Source of the DNA: Sphingomonas montanisoli
Lineage (GTDB): Bacteria > Pseudomonadota > Alphaproteobacteria > Sphingomonadales > Sphingomonadaceae
Direction of reading: 5' to 3'
Assembly: GCF_008274695.1 (NCBI RefSeq)
Contig: NZ_VTOU01000002.1
Coordinates: forward strand, 868,001 to 932,000
DNA: 64,000 bases
The translations under genes and the position numbers were made by a program. Each line of letters begins with the position of its first letter. The stretch's first letter is position 1. The notes under the pieces were generated by a model. That model was not told where the DNA came from. It made no database searches and was given only the letters and a program-made list of their open reading frames with translations. Shown one piece after another: positions 6,355-14,967 of this stretch.

Positions 6355-9204
6355 TCACTCCGCCGGTTCGAGGCGCGGCTCGATCCGGCGCGATCTCTTC
6401 GCCTGCGCCTCGTAGCTTTCCTGCCAATCGCTCGGCCCGTTGGAGGGCGACACCTGCACGGCCGTCACCTTGTACTCGGGGCAGTTGGTGGCCCAGTCCG
6501 AAAAGTCGGTGGTGATGACGTTGGCTTGCGTCGTCGGGTGGTGGAAGGTGGTATAGACCACGCCCGGCGCGACCCGTTCGGTGACGAGCGCACGCAAGGT
6601 TGTCTCGCCCGCGCGGCTGCGCAGGGAGACCCACTGGCCGTCGTGCAGCCCGCGATTTTCGGCGTCGTGCGGGTGGATCTCCAACAGATCCTCGGGATGC
6701 CACGCCACGTTATCAGTGCGCCGGGTCTGCGCGCCGACATTGTAGTGGCTCAGGATGCGCCCGGTGGTGAGCAGCAGCGGGAAGCGTGGGCCGGTCTTTT
6801 CGTCGGTCGCGACATAATCGGTGACGACGAACCTGCCCTTGCCGCGCACGAAGCCGTCCAAGTGCATCGTCGGCGTGCCGAGCGGGGCGGCGGCGGTCGC
6901 AGGCCACTGAAGCGAGCCATGCTCCTCGAGCGCGTCATAATGGACGTTGGCGAAGCTGGGGGTGAGCGCGGCGATCTCGTCCATGATCTCGGACGGGTGG
7001 GTGTAGTTCCAGCCGAGACCCATCGCCTGCGCGACCATCTGCACGATCTCCCAATCGGCGAATCCGTTGAGAGGGGACATCACCTTGCGGACGCGCTGGA
7101 TGCGGCGTTCGGCATTGGTGAAGGTGCCGTCTTTCTCGAGGAAGGTCGATCCGGGCAGGAAGACATGGGCGTAGTTCGCGGTCTCGTTCAGGAACAGATC
7201 CTGCACCACCACGCATTCCATCGCGGCAAGGCCGGCGGCAACGTGGGCGGTGTTGGGGTCGGATTGGAGGATGTCCTCGCCCTGGATGAACAACGCCTTG
7301 AACGCCCCGTCGGTCGCGGCGTCGAGCATGTTGGGGATGCGCAGGCCCGGTTCGTCGTCCAGCGGCACGCCCCACGCATCCTCGAACATCGCGCGCGCCT
7401 CCGGATCGGAAACGTGGCGGTATCCGGAAAATTCGTGCGGAAAACTGCCCATGTCGCATGCGCCCTGGACATTGTTCTGTCCGCGCAGCGGGTTCACGCC
7501 CACGCCCTCGCGCCCGACATTGCCCGTCGCCATCGCCAGGTTGGCGATCGCCATCACGGTCGACGATCCCTGGCTGTGCTCGGTGACGCCCAGGCCGTAA
7601 TAGATCGCGCCATTGCCGCCGGTCGCATAGAGGCGCGCAGCCTTACGGAGTTCGTCCGGGTCGACGCCGGTGATCTCGGCGCTGGCCTCGGGCGACCGGT
7701 GGTCTTCGCTGACGAAGGCCGCCCAATCCTCATATTCGTCCCAGTCGCAGCGTTCGCGGATATAGGCTTCGTCGAACAGCCCTTCGGTCACGATCACATG
7801 CGCCATCGCGGTCAGCACCGCGACATTGGTGCCGGGGCGCAGCGACAGGTGATGCGCCGCCTCGATATGCGGGCTGCGGACCAGATCGGTGCGACGTGGA
7901 TCGATGACGATCAGCTTGGCGCCCTGCCTTAGCCGCCGCTTCATCCGGCTGGCGAAGACGGGGTGGCCATCGGTCGGGTTCGCGCCGATGACGAGGATGA
8001 CGTCGCTATGCTGGACACTGTCGAAATCCTGCGTACCGGCGGACGTACCGAAGGTGGTCTTCAGGCCGTATCCGGTCGGCGAGTGGCAGACGCGCGCGCA
8101 GGTATCGACATTGTTGTTGCCGAAGCCCTGCCGGATCAGCTTCTGGACGAGGAAGGTCTCCTCGTTCGTGCAGCGGCTCGACGTGATCCCGCCCACTGCG
8201 CGGGTGCCGTAGGTGGACTGGATACGGCGGAACTCGGACGCGGTGTGGGCGATCGCTTCCTCCCAGCTTACCTCGCGCCACGGTTCGTGGACCGACGCGC
8301 GGATCATGGGGTTGAGGATGCGTTCCTTGTGGTTGGCATATCCCCACGCGAAGCGGCCCTTGACGCAGCTATGCCCGCGATTGGCCTTGCCGTCCTTCCA
8401 CGGCACCATGCGCACCAGCTGTTCGCCGCGCATCTCGGCGCGGAAGGTACAGCCGACCCCGCAATAAGCGCAGGTAGTGATGACGGCCTTGTCGGGGGTG
8501 CCGACCTTGATGACCTCCTTCTCGATCAGCGCCGAGGTAGGGCATGCCTGCACGCACGCGCCGCACGACACACATTCGGACGACAGGAAATCCTCGTCCT
8601 GGCTCGCAGCGATGTGGCTCGAAAAACCGCGTCCGTCGACGGTGAGCGCAAGCGTCCCCTGCACCTCGTCGCACGCTCGCACACAGCGCGAACAGACGAT
8701 GCACTTGGCGGGATCGAAGGTGAAATACGGGTTGGACTCGTCCTTGGCGGCGTCGAGATGGTTCGCGCCGTCATAGCCGTAGCGCACGTCGCGCAGGCCG
8801 ACCGCGCCCGCCTGATCCTGCAGCTCGCAATCGCCGTTCGCCGAGCAAGTGAGGCAGTCGAGCGGGTGATCGGAGATGTAGAGTTCCATCACGCCCTTGC
8901 GCAGCTTGGCGAGCTTGTCGGTCTGGGTACGCACGACCATGCCGGGGGTGACAGGGGTGGTGCACGACGCCGGGTAGCCCGCGCGCCCGTCAATCTCGAC
9001 CAGGCAGATGCGGCACGATCCGAAGCTTTCGAGCGTGTCGGTCGCGCACAGCTTCGGGATGTTCGTGCCCATCAACGCAGCGGCGCGCATGATCGATGTG
9101 CCGGCCGGCACGTCGACAGGCTGGCCGTCGATGGTGAGCGATACCAGAGGCCCGGTGACGGGCATCGGCTTCGTGCCGAGGTCGATCTCGCCGATCCAGC
9201 CCAT
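6355..9204 (-). CDS. fdsA: NAD-dependent formate dehydrogenase alpha (catalytic molybdenum) subunit FdsA
   Basis: Catalytic subunit, 949 residues, which oxidises formate to CO2 at a bis-MGD molybdenum centre in the cytoplasm. The N-terminal 240 residues resemble NuoG: a 2Fe-2S domain (KLCATD, GSCRICLVE, ASCTT), a 4Fe-4S site with DHPLDCLTCSANGDCE, and two ferredoxin-type clusters (CIVCSRCVRACDEVQG and CVSCGACVQACPTSAL). Next come the FDH proximal cluster motif CAYCGVGCTF and the molybdopterin domains. The metal ligand cysteine is in NVDTCARVCHSPTGYG, as in the Rhodobacter capsulatus enzyme. The C-terminal MopB domain has LLTTGRILSHYN. The start follows the fdsB stop by 4 bases. Cysteine rather than selenocysteine is encoded. 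Confidence 0.97.
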   Translation of the reverse strand: MGWIGEIDLGTKPMPVTGPLVSLTIDGQPVDVPAGTSIMRAAALMGTNIPKLCATDTLESFGSCRICLVEIDGRAGYPASCTTPVTPGMVVRTQTDKLAKLRKGVMELYISDHPLDCLTCSANGDCELQDQAGAVGLRDVRYGYDGANHLDAAKDESNPYFTFDPAKCIVCSRCVRACDEVQGTLALTVDGRGFSSHIAASQDEDFLSSECVSCGACVQACPTSALIEKEVIKVGTPDKAVITTCAYCGVGCTFRAEMRGEQLVRMVPWKDGKANRGHSCVKGRFAWGYANHKERILNPMIRASVHEPWREVSWEEAIAHTASEFRRIQSTYGTRAVGGITSSRCTNEETFLVQKLIRQGFGNNNVDTCARVCHSPTGYGLKTTFGTSAGTQDFDSVQHSDVILVIGANPTDGHPVFASRMKRRLRQGAKLIVIDPRRTDLVRSPHIEAAHHLSLRPGTNVAVLTAMAHVIVTEGLFDEAYIRERCDWDEYEDWAAFVSEDHRSPEASAEITGVDPDELRKAARLYATGGNGAIYYGLGVTEHSQGSSTVMAIANLAMATGNVGREGVGVNPLRGQNNVQGACDMGSFPHEFSGYRHVSDPEARAMFEDAWGVPLDDEPGLRIPNMLDAATDGAFKALFIQGEDILQSDPNTAHVAAGLAAMECVVVQDLFLNETANYAHVFLPGSTFLEKDGTFTNAERRIQRVRKVMSPLNGFADWEIVQMVAQAMGLGWNYTHPSEIMDEIAALTPSFANVHYDALEEHGSLQWPATAAAPLGTPTMHLDGFVRGKGRFVVTDYVATDEKTGPRFPLLLTTGRILSHYNVGAQTRRTDNVAWHPEDLLEIHPHDAENRGLHDGQWVSLRSRAGETTLRALVTERVAPGVVYTTFHHPTTQANVITTDFSDWATNCPEYKVTAVQVSPSNGPSDWQESYEAQAKRSRRIEPRLEPAE

Positions 9205-9208
9205 CTCT

Positions 9209-10777
9209 CTACTCCGCCGCCTGGGGCAGCGCGCGGGCGCCGCCGAAATCTTCGGGAAAATGATCGAGCGCGCTCAGCACCGGATAGGGGGTGAACCCGC
9301 CGAGCGCGCAGAGCGACCCGAACTTCATCGTCTCGCACAGGTCGCGCAGCACGCCGATCTCCTCGTCGACCGAGCGGTGCTTGACCTTGGCGTTGCGCAT
9401 CTGGGGCATGGCTTCGAGCGCCTGTTCGCGCTGTGCGGCGCCCTTGATGCGGTCGCCAATAATCCTATCAAGCGTCTCGACGCCGCGGGTCGACCCGATC
9501 CGGCAGGGCGTGCACTTGCCGCAGCTCTCGACCGCGCAGAATTCCATCGCGAAGCGCGCCATCGCGGCCATGTCGACGGTATCGTCGAACACGGTGATCC
9601 CGGCATGGCCGATCAGCCCGCCTGCCGCCGCGAACGCTTCGTAATCGAAGGCCAAGTCGAACATCGACGGCGGGAAATAGGCGCCCAGCGGCCCGCCGAC
9701 CTGCACCGCGCGCACCGGCCGCCCGCTCTCGGTGCCGCCGCCGATATCGTTGACCAGTTCGCCCAGCGTGATGCCGAAGCCGATTTCGAACAGCCCGCCA
9801 TTCTTAACATTGCCCGCAAGCTGCACCGGCATCGTCCCGCGCGACCGGCTGAAGCCGACCTCGGCATAACGCTCCGGCCCTTCGGCGAGGATGAAGGGGA
9901 TGGCGGCGAGGCTGAGCACATTGTTGATGACGGTCGGCTGCCCGAACAGGCCCTGGATCGCGGGGAGGGGCGGCTTGGCGCGAACCTGCCCGCGCTTGCC
10001 CTCGATCGATTCCAGCAGCGCGGTCTCCTCACCGCAGACATAGGCGCCCGCGCCGACGCGGACCTCGACCGTGAAAGGCGCGAGGATCGGCCCGGCGCGC
10101 TCGATCGCCGCGTTCAGCGCGCGGATCGCGAAGGGATATTCGGAGCGGACGTAGATGTAGCCGTGGCTTGCCCCCACCGCGTGCCCCGCGATCGCCATGC
10201 CTTCGAGCAGGCAATAGGGATCGCCCTCCATCAGCATCCGATCGGCGAAGGTGCCGCTGTCGCCCTCATCGGCGTTACAGACGATGAACTTTTCAGGGGA
10301 CGCGGCATCGAGGACGGTCTGCCACTTGATGCCGGTCGGAAAGCCCGCCCCGCCGCGCCCGCGCAGGCCCGACGCCTTGACCGCGTCGACCACCGCCTGG
10401 GGTGGGAGGGCACGGGCGGCGGCAAGCCCTTTCCAGCCGTCATGCGCGGTATAATCGGCCATGCTCAGCGGATCGGTGATGCCGCAGCGGGCGAAGGTGA
10501 AGCGCTGCTGCTTCGCGAAGAAGGGCAGGGTGGCGAGGTCGCCGATGCGATTGGGGTGGGTGTCGTCGAGGATTGCGGGCACATCCTCCGGCTCGACCGG
10601 GCCGTAGGCGATGCGGGCACCGTCCGTGGTCTCGATCTCGACCAATGGCTCGATTGCGAACAGGCCGCGCGCTCCGGTGCGGATCACCGTGCAGCCCGCC
10701 GCCGTCAGCGCCTCGGCGATATCGTCGGCGCCCAGCGCGACCGAGGCCATGTCGCAGGAGATGTAAGCGCGGGTCAT
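9209..10777 (-). CDS. fdsB: NAD-dependent formate dehydrogenase beta subunit FdsB
   Basis: Diaphorase subunit, 522 residues, that carries FMN and passes electrons from the iron-sulfur chain to NAD. An N-terminal thioredoxin-like stretch of about 110 residues precedes a NuoF-like body. The NADH/FMN signatures GLRGRGGAGFPTG and CNADEGDSGTFADRMLME are present, and the 4Fe-4S motif is ESCGKCTPCRIGSTRG near residue 450. The ATG at 10775-10777 overlaps the fdsG stop by 4 bases. Confidence 0.97.
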   Translation of the reverse strand: MTRAYISCDMASVALGADDIAEALTAAGCTVIRTGARGLFAIEPLVEIETTDGARIAYGPVEPEDVPAILDDTHPNRIGDLATLPFFAKQQRFTFARCGITDPLSMADYTAHDGWKGLAAARALPPQAVVDAVKASGLRGRGGAGFPTGIKWQTVLDAASPEKFIVCNADEGDSGTFADRMLMEGDPYCLLEGMAIAGHAVGASHGYIYVRSEYPFAIRALNAAIERAGPILAPFTVEVRVGAGAYVCGEETALLESIEGKRGQVRAKPPLPAIQGLFGQPTVINNVLSLAAIPFILAEGPERYAEVGFSRSRGTMPVQLAGNVKNGGLFEIGFGITLGELVNDIGGGTESGRPVRAVQVGGPLGAYFPPSMFDLAFDYEAFAAAGGLIGHAGITVFDDTVDMAAMARFAMEFCAVESCGKCTPCRIGSTRGVETLDRIIGDRIKGAAQREQALEAMPQMRNAKVKHRSVDEEIGVLRDLCETMKFGSLCALGGFTPYPVLSALDHFPEDFGGARALPQAAE

Positions 10778-11241
10778 GCGCTCACCTGGGCGACGATGCG
10801 GTCGACCTTGCGGGCGTCGAGGCGGGAGACGGGGCGGTCGTCGACCAGCGCATTAGGGCCCGTGGCGCATAGGCCCAGGCAATAGACCGCCTCGAACGAG
10901 ACCTGTCCGTCCGCGCGGGTTTTGTCGATGCCAACGCCCAGCCGATCCGCCAGCGCCGCTTCGATCGCACCGACGCCGCGCGCCTTGCAGGCTTCGGCAA
11001 GGCACAGTTTGACGACATGGCGGCCGGCGGGTTCGCGACGGAAATCGTGGTAGAAAGTGACGACGCCGTGGACTTCGGCGCGACTGAGATTCAGCGCGCG
11101 GGCGCCGAGCGGGGTCGCCGCGTCGGGCACCCAGCCCACTTCCTCCTGAATTGCGTGAAGCAGAGGAAGCAACGCGCCGCGCTGCGCTGAAAATCGCTCG
11201 GCCAGCCGGCCGACGATCGTGTCGAGATCATCGGGTATCAC
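10774..11241 (-). CDS. fdsG: NAD-dependent formate dehydrogenase gamma subunit FdsG
   Basis: NuoE-like 2Fe-2S subunit, 155 residues, forming the diaphorase module with FdsB. The four cluster cysteines fall in KLCLAEACKARG and YCLGLCATGPNAL; the N-terminal helical region has LLPLLHAIQEEVGWV, typical of NuoE proteins. Translation starts at a GTG (11239-11241); GGGAGG lies about 16 bases upstream, longer than usual. It is the first structural gene of the fds operon, 64 bases after the LysR gene. Confidence 0.95.
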   Translation of the reverse strand: MIPDDLDTIVGRLAERFSAQRGALLPLLHAIQEEVGWVPDAATPLGARALNLSRAEVHGVVTFYHDFRREPAGRHVVKLCLAEACKARGVGAIEAALADRLGVGIDKTRADGQVSFEAVYCLGLCATGPNALVDDRPVSRLDARKVDRIVAQVSA

Positions 11242-11294
11242 GGGAACGAGCGGTGCGCCTCCCGCGTGATAGGGTCAAATCGACTTTCCTGAAA

Positions 11295-11317
11295 TTTGAT
11301 AGAAGCTATCTATCAAA
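11295..11317. promoter_or_regulatory. Palindromic operator candidate upstream of the fds operon
   Basis: TTTGATAGA and TCTATCAAA form a perfect 9-base inverted repeat around AGCTA. A second, inner palindrome GATAG-AAG-CTATC overlaps it. The site lies 54-76 bases before the fdsG start and covers the lysR stop codon. Position and symmetry suit a LysR-type binding site, probably of the adjacent regulator; this is inference. Confidence 0.55.
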
Positions 11318-12196
11318 GGGAAGGTCGAGATCGCGCGCGACCGCCGCCGCCGCTTCGCCCAACGGCGATCGCGGCAGGCGATCGGGGATGATCAGGCCGA
11401 TGCGGCTTTCATAGCTCGGTTCCTCGAACGTCAGCGTGTGCGCCCAGTCGGGCAGCAGGGTGCGGTAGCTGTCGGGCATGATCGTGACGAACGCGCCCGA
11501 CCGCGCGAGCGCGAGCAGGGCGACATAGCTGTCGGCGGTTGCGAGCGGGGCTGCCGTCAACCCCCGCGCGGCCAGATGCTCGTCTAGGATGCGGCGGTTC
11601 TGCATGCCCTGGTGGAGCAGGCAGAGCGGTTCCTCCAGCGCGCGTTCGAAGCGCGTGGTCGCCATCTGCGCCATATGATGGCCATGCGCGACGACCAGCA
11701 TCGGGCGCTCGGCATAGAGCGGCGTCGCGCTGACGTTCGCGGGCGGATCATGGTCGATATAGGTGATGCCCGCATCCAGCCGGAACGCCGCCAGCTCCGC
11801 CTCGATCTCACGCGAGGTGAGCGATCGGATGTCGACCTCGACACCCCGGTGCGCCTCCCGCATCGCGCGGGCGAAGTGGCCGACGCTGGGCATCGACGCG
11901 GGGATCGCGCCGAGGCGCAGCGTGCCCTTGAGAGGCCCGCGCACCACGCTGGCCGCAGCGCTCATGTTCGTATGTGCGGCGAGCATCGCCTGCGCCCAGG
12001 GAAGGACGGCGCGCCCCTCCGCTGTCAGCCCGATATAGCGCCGATCGCGCTCGATAAGCCGCGCGCCAAGTTGCTCCTCCAGCGCGGAGAGCCCCGACGA
12101 CAGCGTCGGTTGCGACACATTGCAGCGGGCCGCCGCCCGCGCGAAATGCCCTTCGCGTTCGAGCGTGACGAGATATTCGAGGTGCCGGATCTGCAT
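11306..12196 (-). CDS. LysR-family transcriptional regulator, probable regulator of the fds operon
   Basis: A 296-residue LysR protein. The N-terminal winged helix-turn-helix is MQIRHLEYLVTLEREGHFARA with AARCNVSQPTLSSGLSALE as recognition region. The rest is the periplasmic-binding-like effector domain (GTLRLGAIPASMPSVGHF and following). LysR genes of this type usually sit next to fdsGBA and respond to formate, but are often divergent; here the gene is co-directional and directly upstream. The stop codon lies within the palindrome that precedes fdsG. Which effector it senses cannot be seen. Confidence 0.92.
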   Translation of the reverse strand: MQIRHLEYLVTLEREGHFARAAARCNVSQPTLSSGLSALEEQLGARLIERDRRYIGLTAEGRAVLPWAQAMLAAHTNMSAAASVVRGPLKGTLRLGAIPASMPSVGHFARAMREAHRGVEVDIRSLTSREIEAELAAFRLDAGITYIDHDPPANVSATPLYAERPMLVVAHGHHMAQMATTRFERALEEPLCLLHQGMQNRRILDEHLAARGLTAAPLATADSYVALLALARSGAFVTIMPDSYRTLLPDWAHTLTFEEPSYESRIGLIIPDRLPRSPLGEAAAAVARDLDLPFDR

Positions 12197-12210
12197 GGTC
12201 GCACGATGGC

Positions 12211-12247
12211 AAAAAAATACGCCCGTGGCGACTGGGCCACGGGCGTA
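12211..12247 (-). terminator. Rho-independent terminator of the first TonB receptor gene
   Basis: On the minus strand TACGCCCGTGGC pairs perfectly with GCCACGGGCGTA around a 6-base loop and is followed by seven T. It lies about 27 bases after the receptor stop and just before the lysR start, insulating the two. Confidence 0.9.
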
Positions 12248-12273
12248 GAAATCCTCGTGAAGAGGCGGTTGTT

Positions 12274-14739
12274 TTAGAACTCGACCGTCAGGTCGACACC
12301 GTAGGTGCGGGCGCGCTCGTAATCAGCCGAAATGGCATAGACGAGCGACGGCGCGTAGCTGACCTGCTTGGTATCGAACAGGTTGCGGCCCCACAGCGCC
12401 AGCGTGGCCTTCGATCCGCCCATCGAGATGCCCTGCAACGCGATACGGCCGTTCACGAGCCAATAGCCCGGAATGCGCTGCGCATTGGCGAAGGCCTGCT
12501 GTTCGGCGGCGTTTATGCCGAACAGGGCGCTGGAGCCCGTGGTCAGCGGAACGATCGGCACCTTCTGCTGCTTCGACTTATAGTTGCCGTCGAAGCGCAC
12601 GACGAAGTTGGCATCGCCCCACACCGGCTCGGACTCGTATTGAGCCGACAGCGCGCTCGTCAACGTCGAACGATCGTTGGCGACCACCACGGCGGCGGCG
12701 GCGGCGATCCGCGGATCGATGCGGGTATAGTTGAAGTTGGTGTAGCCGAGCGACGCGTTGAAGGTCAGTTCGCGGATCGGCTGGAACGTGGTTTCAAGCT
12801 CGAAGCCCTTCGCACGCGCGTCACCCGCGTTGAGCACAACCTGGGTCAGGTTCTGGTTGGTGCTGCCGATATTCGGACCCGACGTCGTCAGCTGCAGCCC
12901 GGTATATTTCACCGTGAACAGCGACAGGTTGGTCCGCAGCTTGCGGCCCCACCAGTCGGCCTTGATGCCACCTTCCCACGACTTGGCAGTCTCCGGATCG
13001 AACACGAAGCCCGCAAACTGGCCACCCGAGATGAAGCCGGTCACATACTTGCCGTACATCAGTACGTCCGAGTTCACCTTGTAATTGGCGCCCAGATTGT
13101 AGGTGAACTTGCCCTTTGAATAATCCACCACGAAGGAGTTCGTGGCGATCGGCGCGGCGCCTGAAACGACGGTGTTGTCGATGCCGGTCTTCTTGTCGTG
13201 CGTGTAACGGCCGCCGGCGACGAGATCGAGATTGTCTAGGACATGGAATTCGGCCTGGCCGAACGCGGCCTTCGAAACCACCTTCACATGGCCGTCGATC
13301 GCCCCGAAACCGTTGGCGCGCGGCCCCGGAATGGCAAAGCCGGGATAGATCTGGAACGCGGCCGAGCGAGCCTTGCCCAGCACGCTGTTGCCGTCACCCG
13401 TCGAACCGCGGTTGGATCGCTGCTGGAAGTACAGGCCGCCGGCCGTGAGAGTGGCGAATTCCGAATCGTAGTTCAGCTGGAATTCGTCCGACCACTGCCT
13501 GTCGAGGCCCGAAGTGAGCGTCGGCTGCAGAAGAAACGGAGCGCCGATATTGGCGTTCAGCAGAGGTGCACCGCCGGCGAGCAGGCCGAAGGCTGTCGCG
13601 AACGGACCCATGGCCACCGTGCCCGGGTTCACCAGGCCGCCATTGCCGTCGATGAGCGTCAGCGGCGACTGGAACTTGGACCGGCGATAGGCGGCGATGT
13701 TCTTGAACGACAGATTGTCGGTAATGTCGCCTGACAGGGTCAGGTTATGGCCCTGGTTCTTGATACGGCTGTTCACGACGCCCGCATTGTTGACCGCGTC
13801 GGGACGGGTCTTCGAAAGCTGGGTCAGGTTCGGCCGGTTGGCGGCAGGCTGCGCTGCATAGAGCTGGCGGAGCAGCGGCGACATGTAGATGACGCCCTGG
13901 CCCGGTGCCGAGAAGGTGCTGTCCGTCCAGTCGAACTTGTAGATCGCGCGGATTGCCGGGCCATCATAAAGGATGTTGGCGCTTGCCGCTTCGGTGTTGA
14001 AGCCGCCCAGATGCTTCGGCGACTTGCGGATGCCCCCGCCGACACGGCTGAAGTCCCATGTCGTGCCGCCGCCAAGGTTCTTGATGTCGCCGCGGCGCTC
14101 GGTGTGGACGTAGCTGAAGGCTGCGCTGAAATCGCCATACTTCGCCGTATCGACGTGAGCGACAGCGCGGAACTGATCGTAATTGCCGTAGCTGATCGTG
14201 CCCTTCGCGCCGAACTCGCCCTTCGGGTCGCCGGTGGTGATGCTCACCGCGCCGCCGGTCGAGTTGCGTCCGAACAAGGTGCCCTGCGGGCCACGCAGCA
14301 CTTCGATCCGCTGGATATCGCCCAGTTCGAAGATCGAGCCCTGCGCATTGGCGAGATAGACGCCGTCGACATAGAGCGCGATGCCGCGATCGACGCCGAT
14401 CGACGAACCGATCGTGACTTCGCCGCGCATCGAGTAGGTCGGCAGGCCGCCGCCGCCGACGATCTGGCGCACCGTGAGGTTCGGCGAGATCGAGTCGAGA
14501 TCGCGAACGCTGACGATGCGGTTGGCTTCGAGCGAGGCCGCGGTCACAGCCGAAATGGCCACCGGCACGTCCTGCAGGCGCTGTTCGCGCTTCTGGGCAG
14601 TGACGACGATGTCCTGGATGCCACCGGTCTGCTCGGCGTCCTGCGGTGCCGCTTCCTGCGACCAGGCCGGACCGGCGATAAGTAGAGCCAAAGCCGTGGC
14701 GGCAGAGCCACAGGCCAGCTTACGAAGATTGGATTTCAC
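12274..14739 (-). CDS. TonB-dependent outer membrane receptor
   Basis: Outer membrane active transporter, 821 residues. A Sec signal (GSAATALALLIAGPAWSQ) is followed by a TonB-box-like IQDIVVTAQKREQRLQDVPV, a plug domain (about 60-170, with RIEVLRGPQGTLFGRNSTGG) and a 22-strand barrel ending in DLTVEF with the terminal phenylalanine needed for assembly. The plug and box style is that of the large sphingomonad receptor group implicated in uptake of organic compounds rather than only siderophores. The GTG at 14737-14739 is preferred to a TTG 18 bases upstream because GGGAGGG lies 8 bases before it and the TTG is inside a palindrome. A strong terminator follows the gene. Confidence 0.95.
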   Translation of the reverse strand: MKSNLRKLACGSAATALALLIAGPAWSQEAAPQDAEQTGGIQDIVVTAQKREQRLQDVPVAISAVTAASLEANRIVSVRDLDSISPNLTVRQIVGGGGLPTYSMRGEVTIGSSIGVDRGIALYVDGVYLANAQGSIFELGDIQRIEVLRGPQGTLFGRNSTGGAVSITTGDPKGEFGAKGTISYGNYDQFRAVAHVDTAKYGDFSAAFSYVHTERRGDIKNLGGGTTWDFSRVGGGIRKSPKHLGGFNTEAASANILYDGPAIRAIYKFDWTDSTFSAPGQGVIYMSPLLRQLYAAQPAANRPNLTQLSKTRPDAVNNAGVVNSRIKNQGHNLTLSGDITDNLSFKNIAAYRRSKFQSPLTLIDGNGGLVNPGTVAMGPFATAFGLLAGGAPLLNANIGAPFLLQPTLTSGLDRQWSDEFQLNYDSEFATLTAGGLYFQQRSNRGSTGDGNSVLGKARSAAFQIYPGFAIPGPRANGFGAIDGHVKVVSKAAFGQAEFHVLDNLDLVAGGRYTHDKKTGIDNTVVSGAAPIATNSFVVDYSKGKFTYNLGANYKVNSDVLMYGKYVTGFISGGQFAGFVFDPETAKSWEGGIKADWWGRKLRTNLSLFTVKYTGLQLTTSGPNIGSTNQNLTQVVLNAGDARAKGFELETTFQPIRELTFNASLGYTNFNYTRIDPRIAAAAAVVVANDRSTLTSALSAQYESEPVWGDANFVVRFDGNYKSKQQKVPIVPLTTGSSALFGINAAEQQAFANAQRIPGYWLVNGRIALQGISMGGSKATLALWGRNLFDTKQVSYAPSLVYAISADYERARTYGVDLTVEF

Positions 14740-14752
14740 GAAACACCCTCCC

Positions 14753-14767
14753 GTCAAAACTTTTGAC
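14753..14767. promoter_or_regulatory. Palindromic operator candidate in the receptor leader
   Basis: GTCAAAA-C-TTTTGAC is a perfect 7-base inverted repeat directly upstream of the ribosome-binding site of the TonB receptor. It is placed to let a dimeric repressor block transcription. The cognate regulator is unknown; three TetR genes lie 3-5 kb away. Confidence 0.45.
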
Positions 14768-14789
14768 TGTTTCTCCCAGCGAGATGGGA

Positions 14790-14811
14790 GGGGCGGTTGT
14801 CAATGCGTCGG
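14790..14811 (-). promoter_or_regulatory. Promoter element shared with the hydrolase operon (copy 1)
   Basis: The minus strand reads ACGCATTGACAACCGCCCC, containing a consensus -35 TTGACA. The same block with one substitution in that stretch occurs at 30284-30305. In both places TTGACA lies 58-60 bases before the start codon of a catabolic-type gene. No good -10 is seen, so it may be a -35 plus activator site. Confidence 0.45.
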
Positions 14812-14967
14812 ATTGCAAGTCCACAATGGCGGAAATGCACAGAATTTGCCGCCAATGCAGTGTTGCAAGGCGTTAAAGCGGCCAAATCCGGTCGATCTGG
14901 CGACTATAGAGTTATATCTTTTGCCGTCGCGCTGTGCTTTTGCGGCAACAGCGACGAGGGGGCGATG

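Noticed and set aside
6133-7932. Plus-strand open frame of 599 codons opposite fdsA
   Set aside because: fdsA is fully recognisable on the other strand; this frame has no family features and an arginine- and histidine-rich composition typical of antisense reading.
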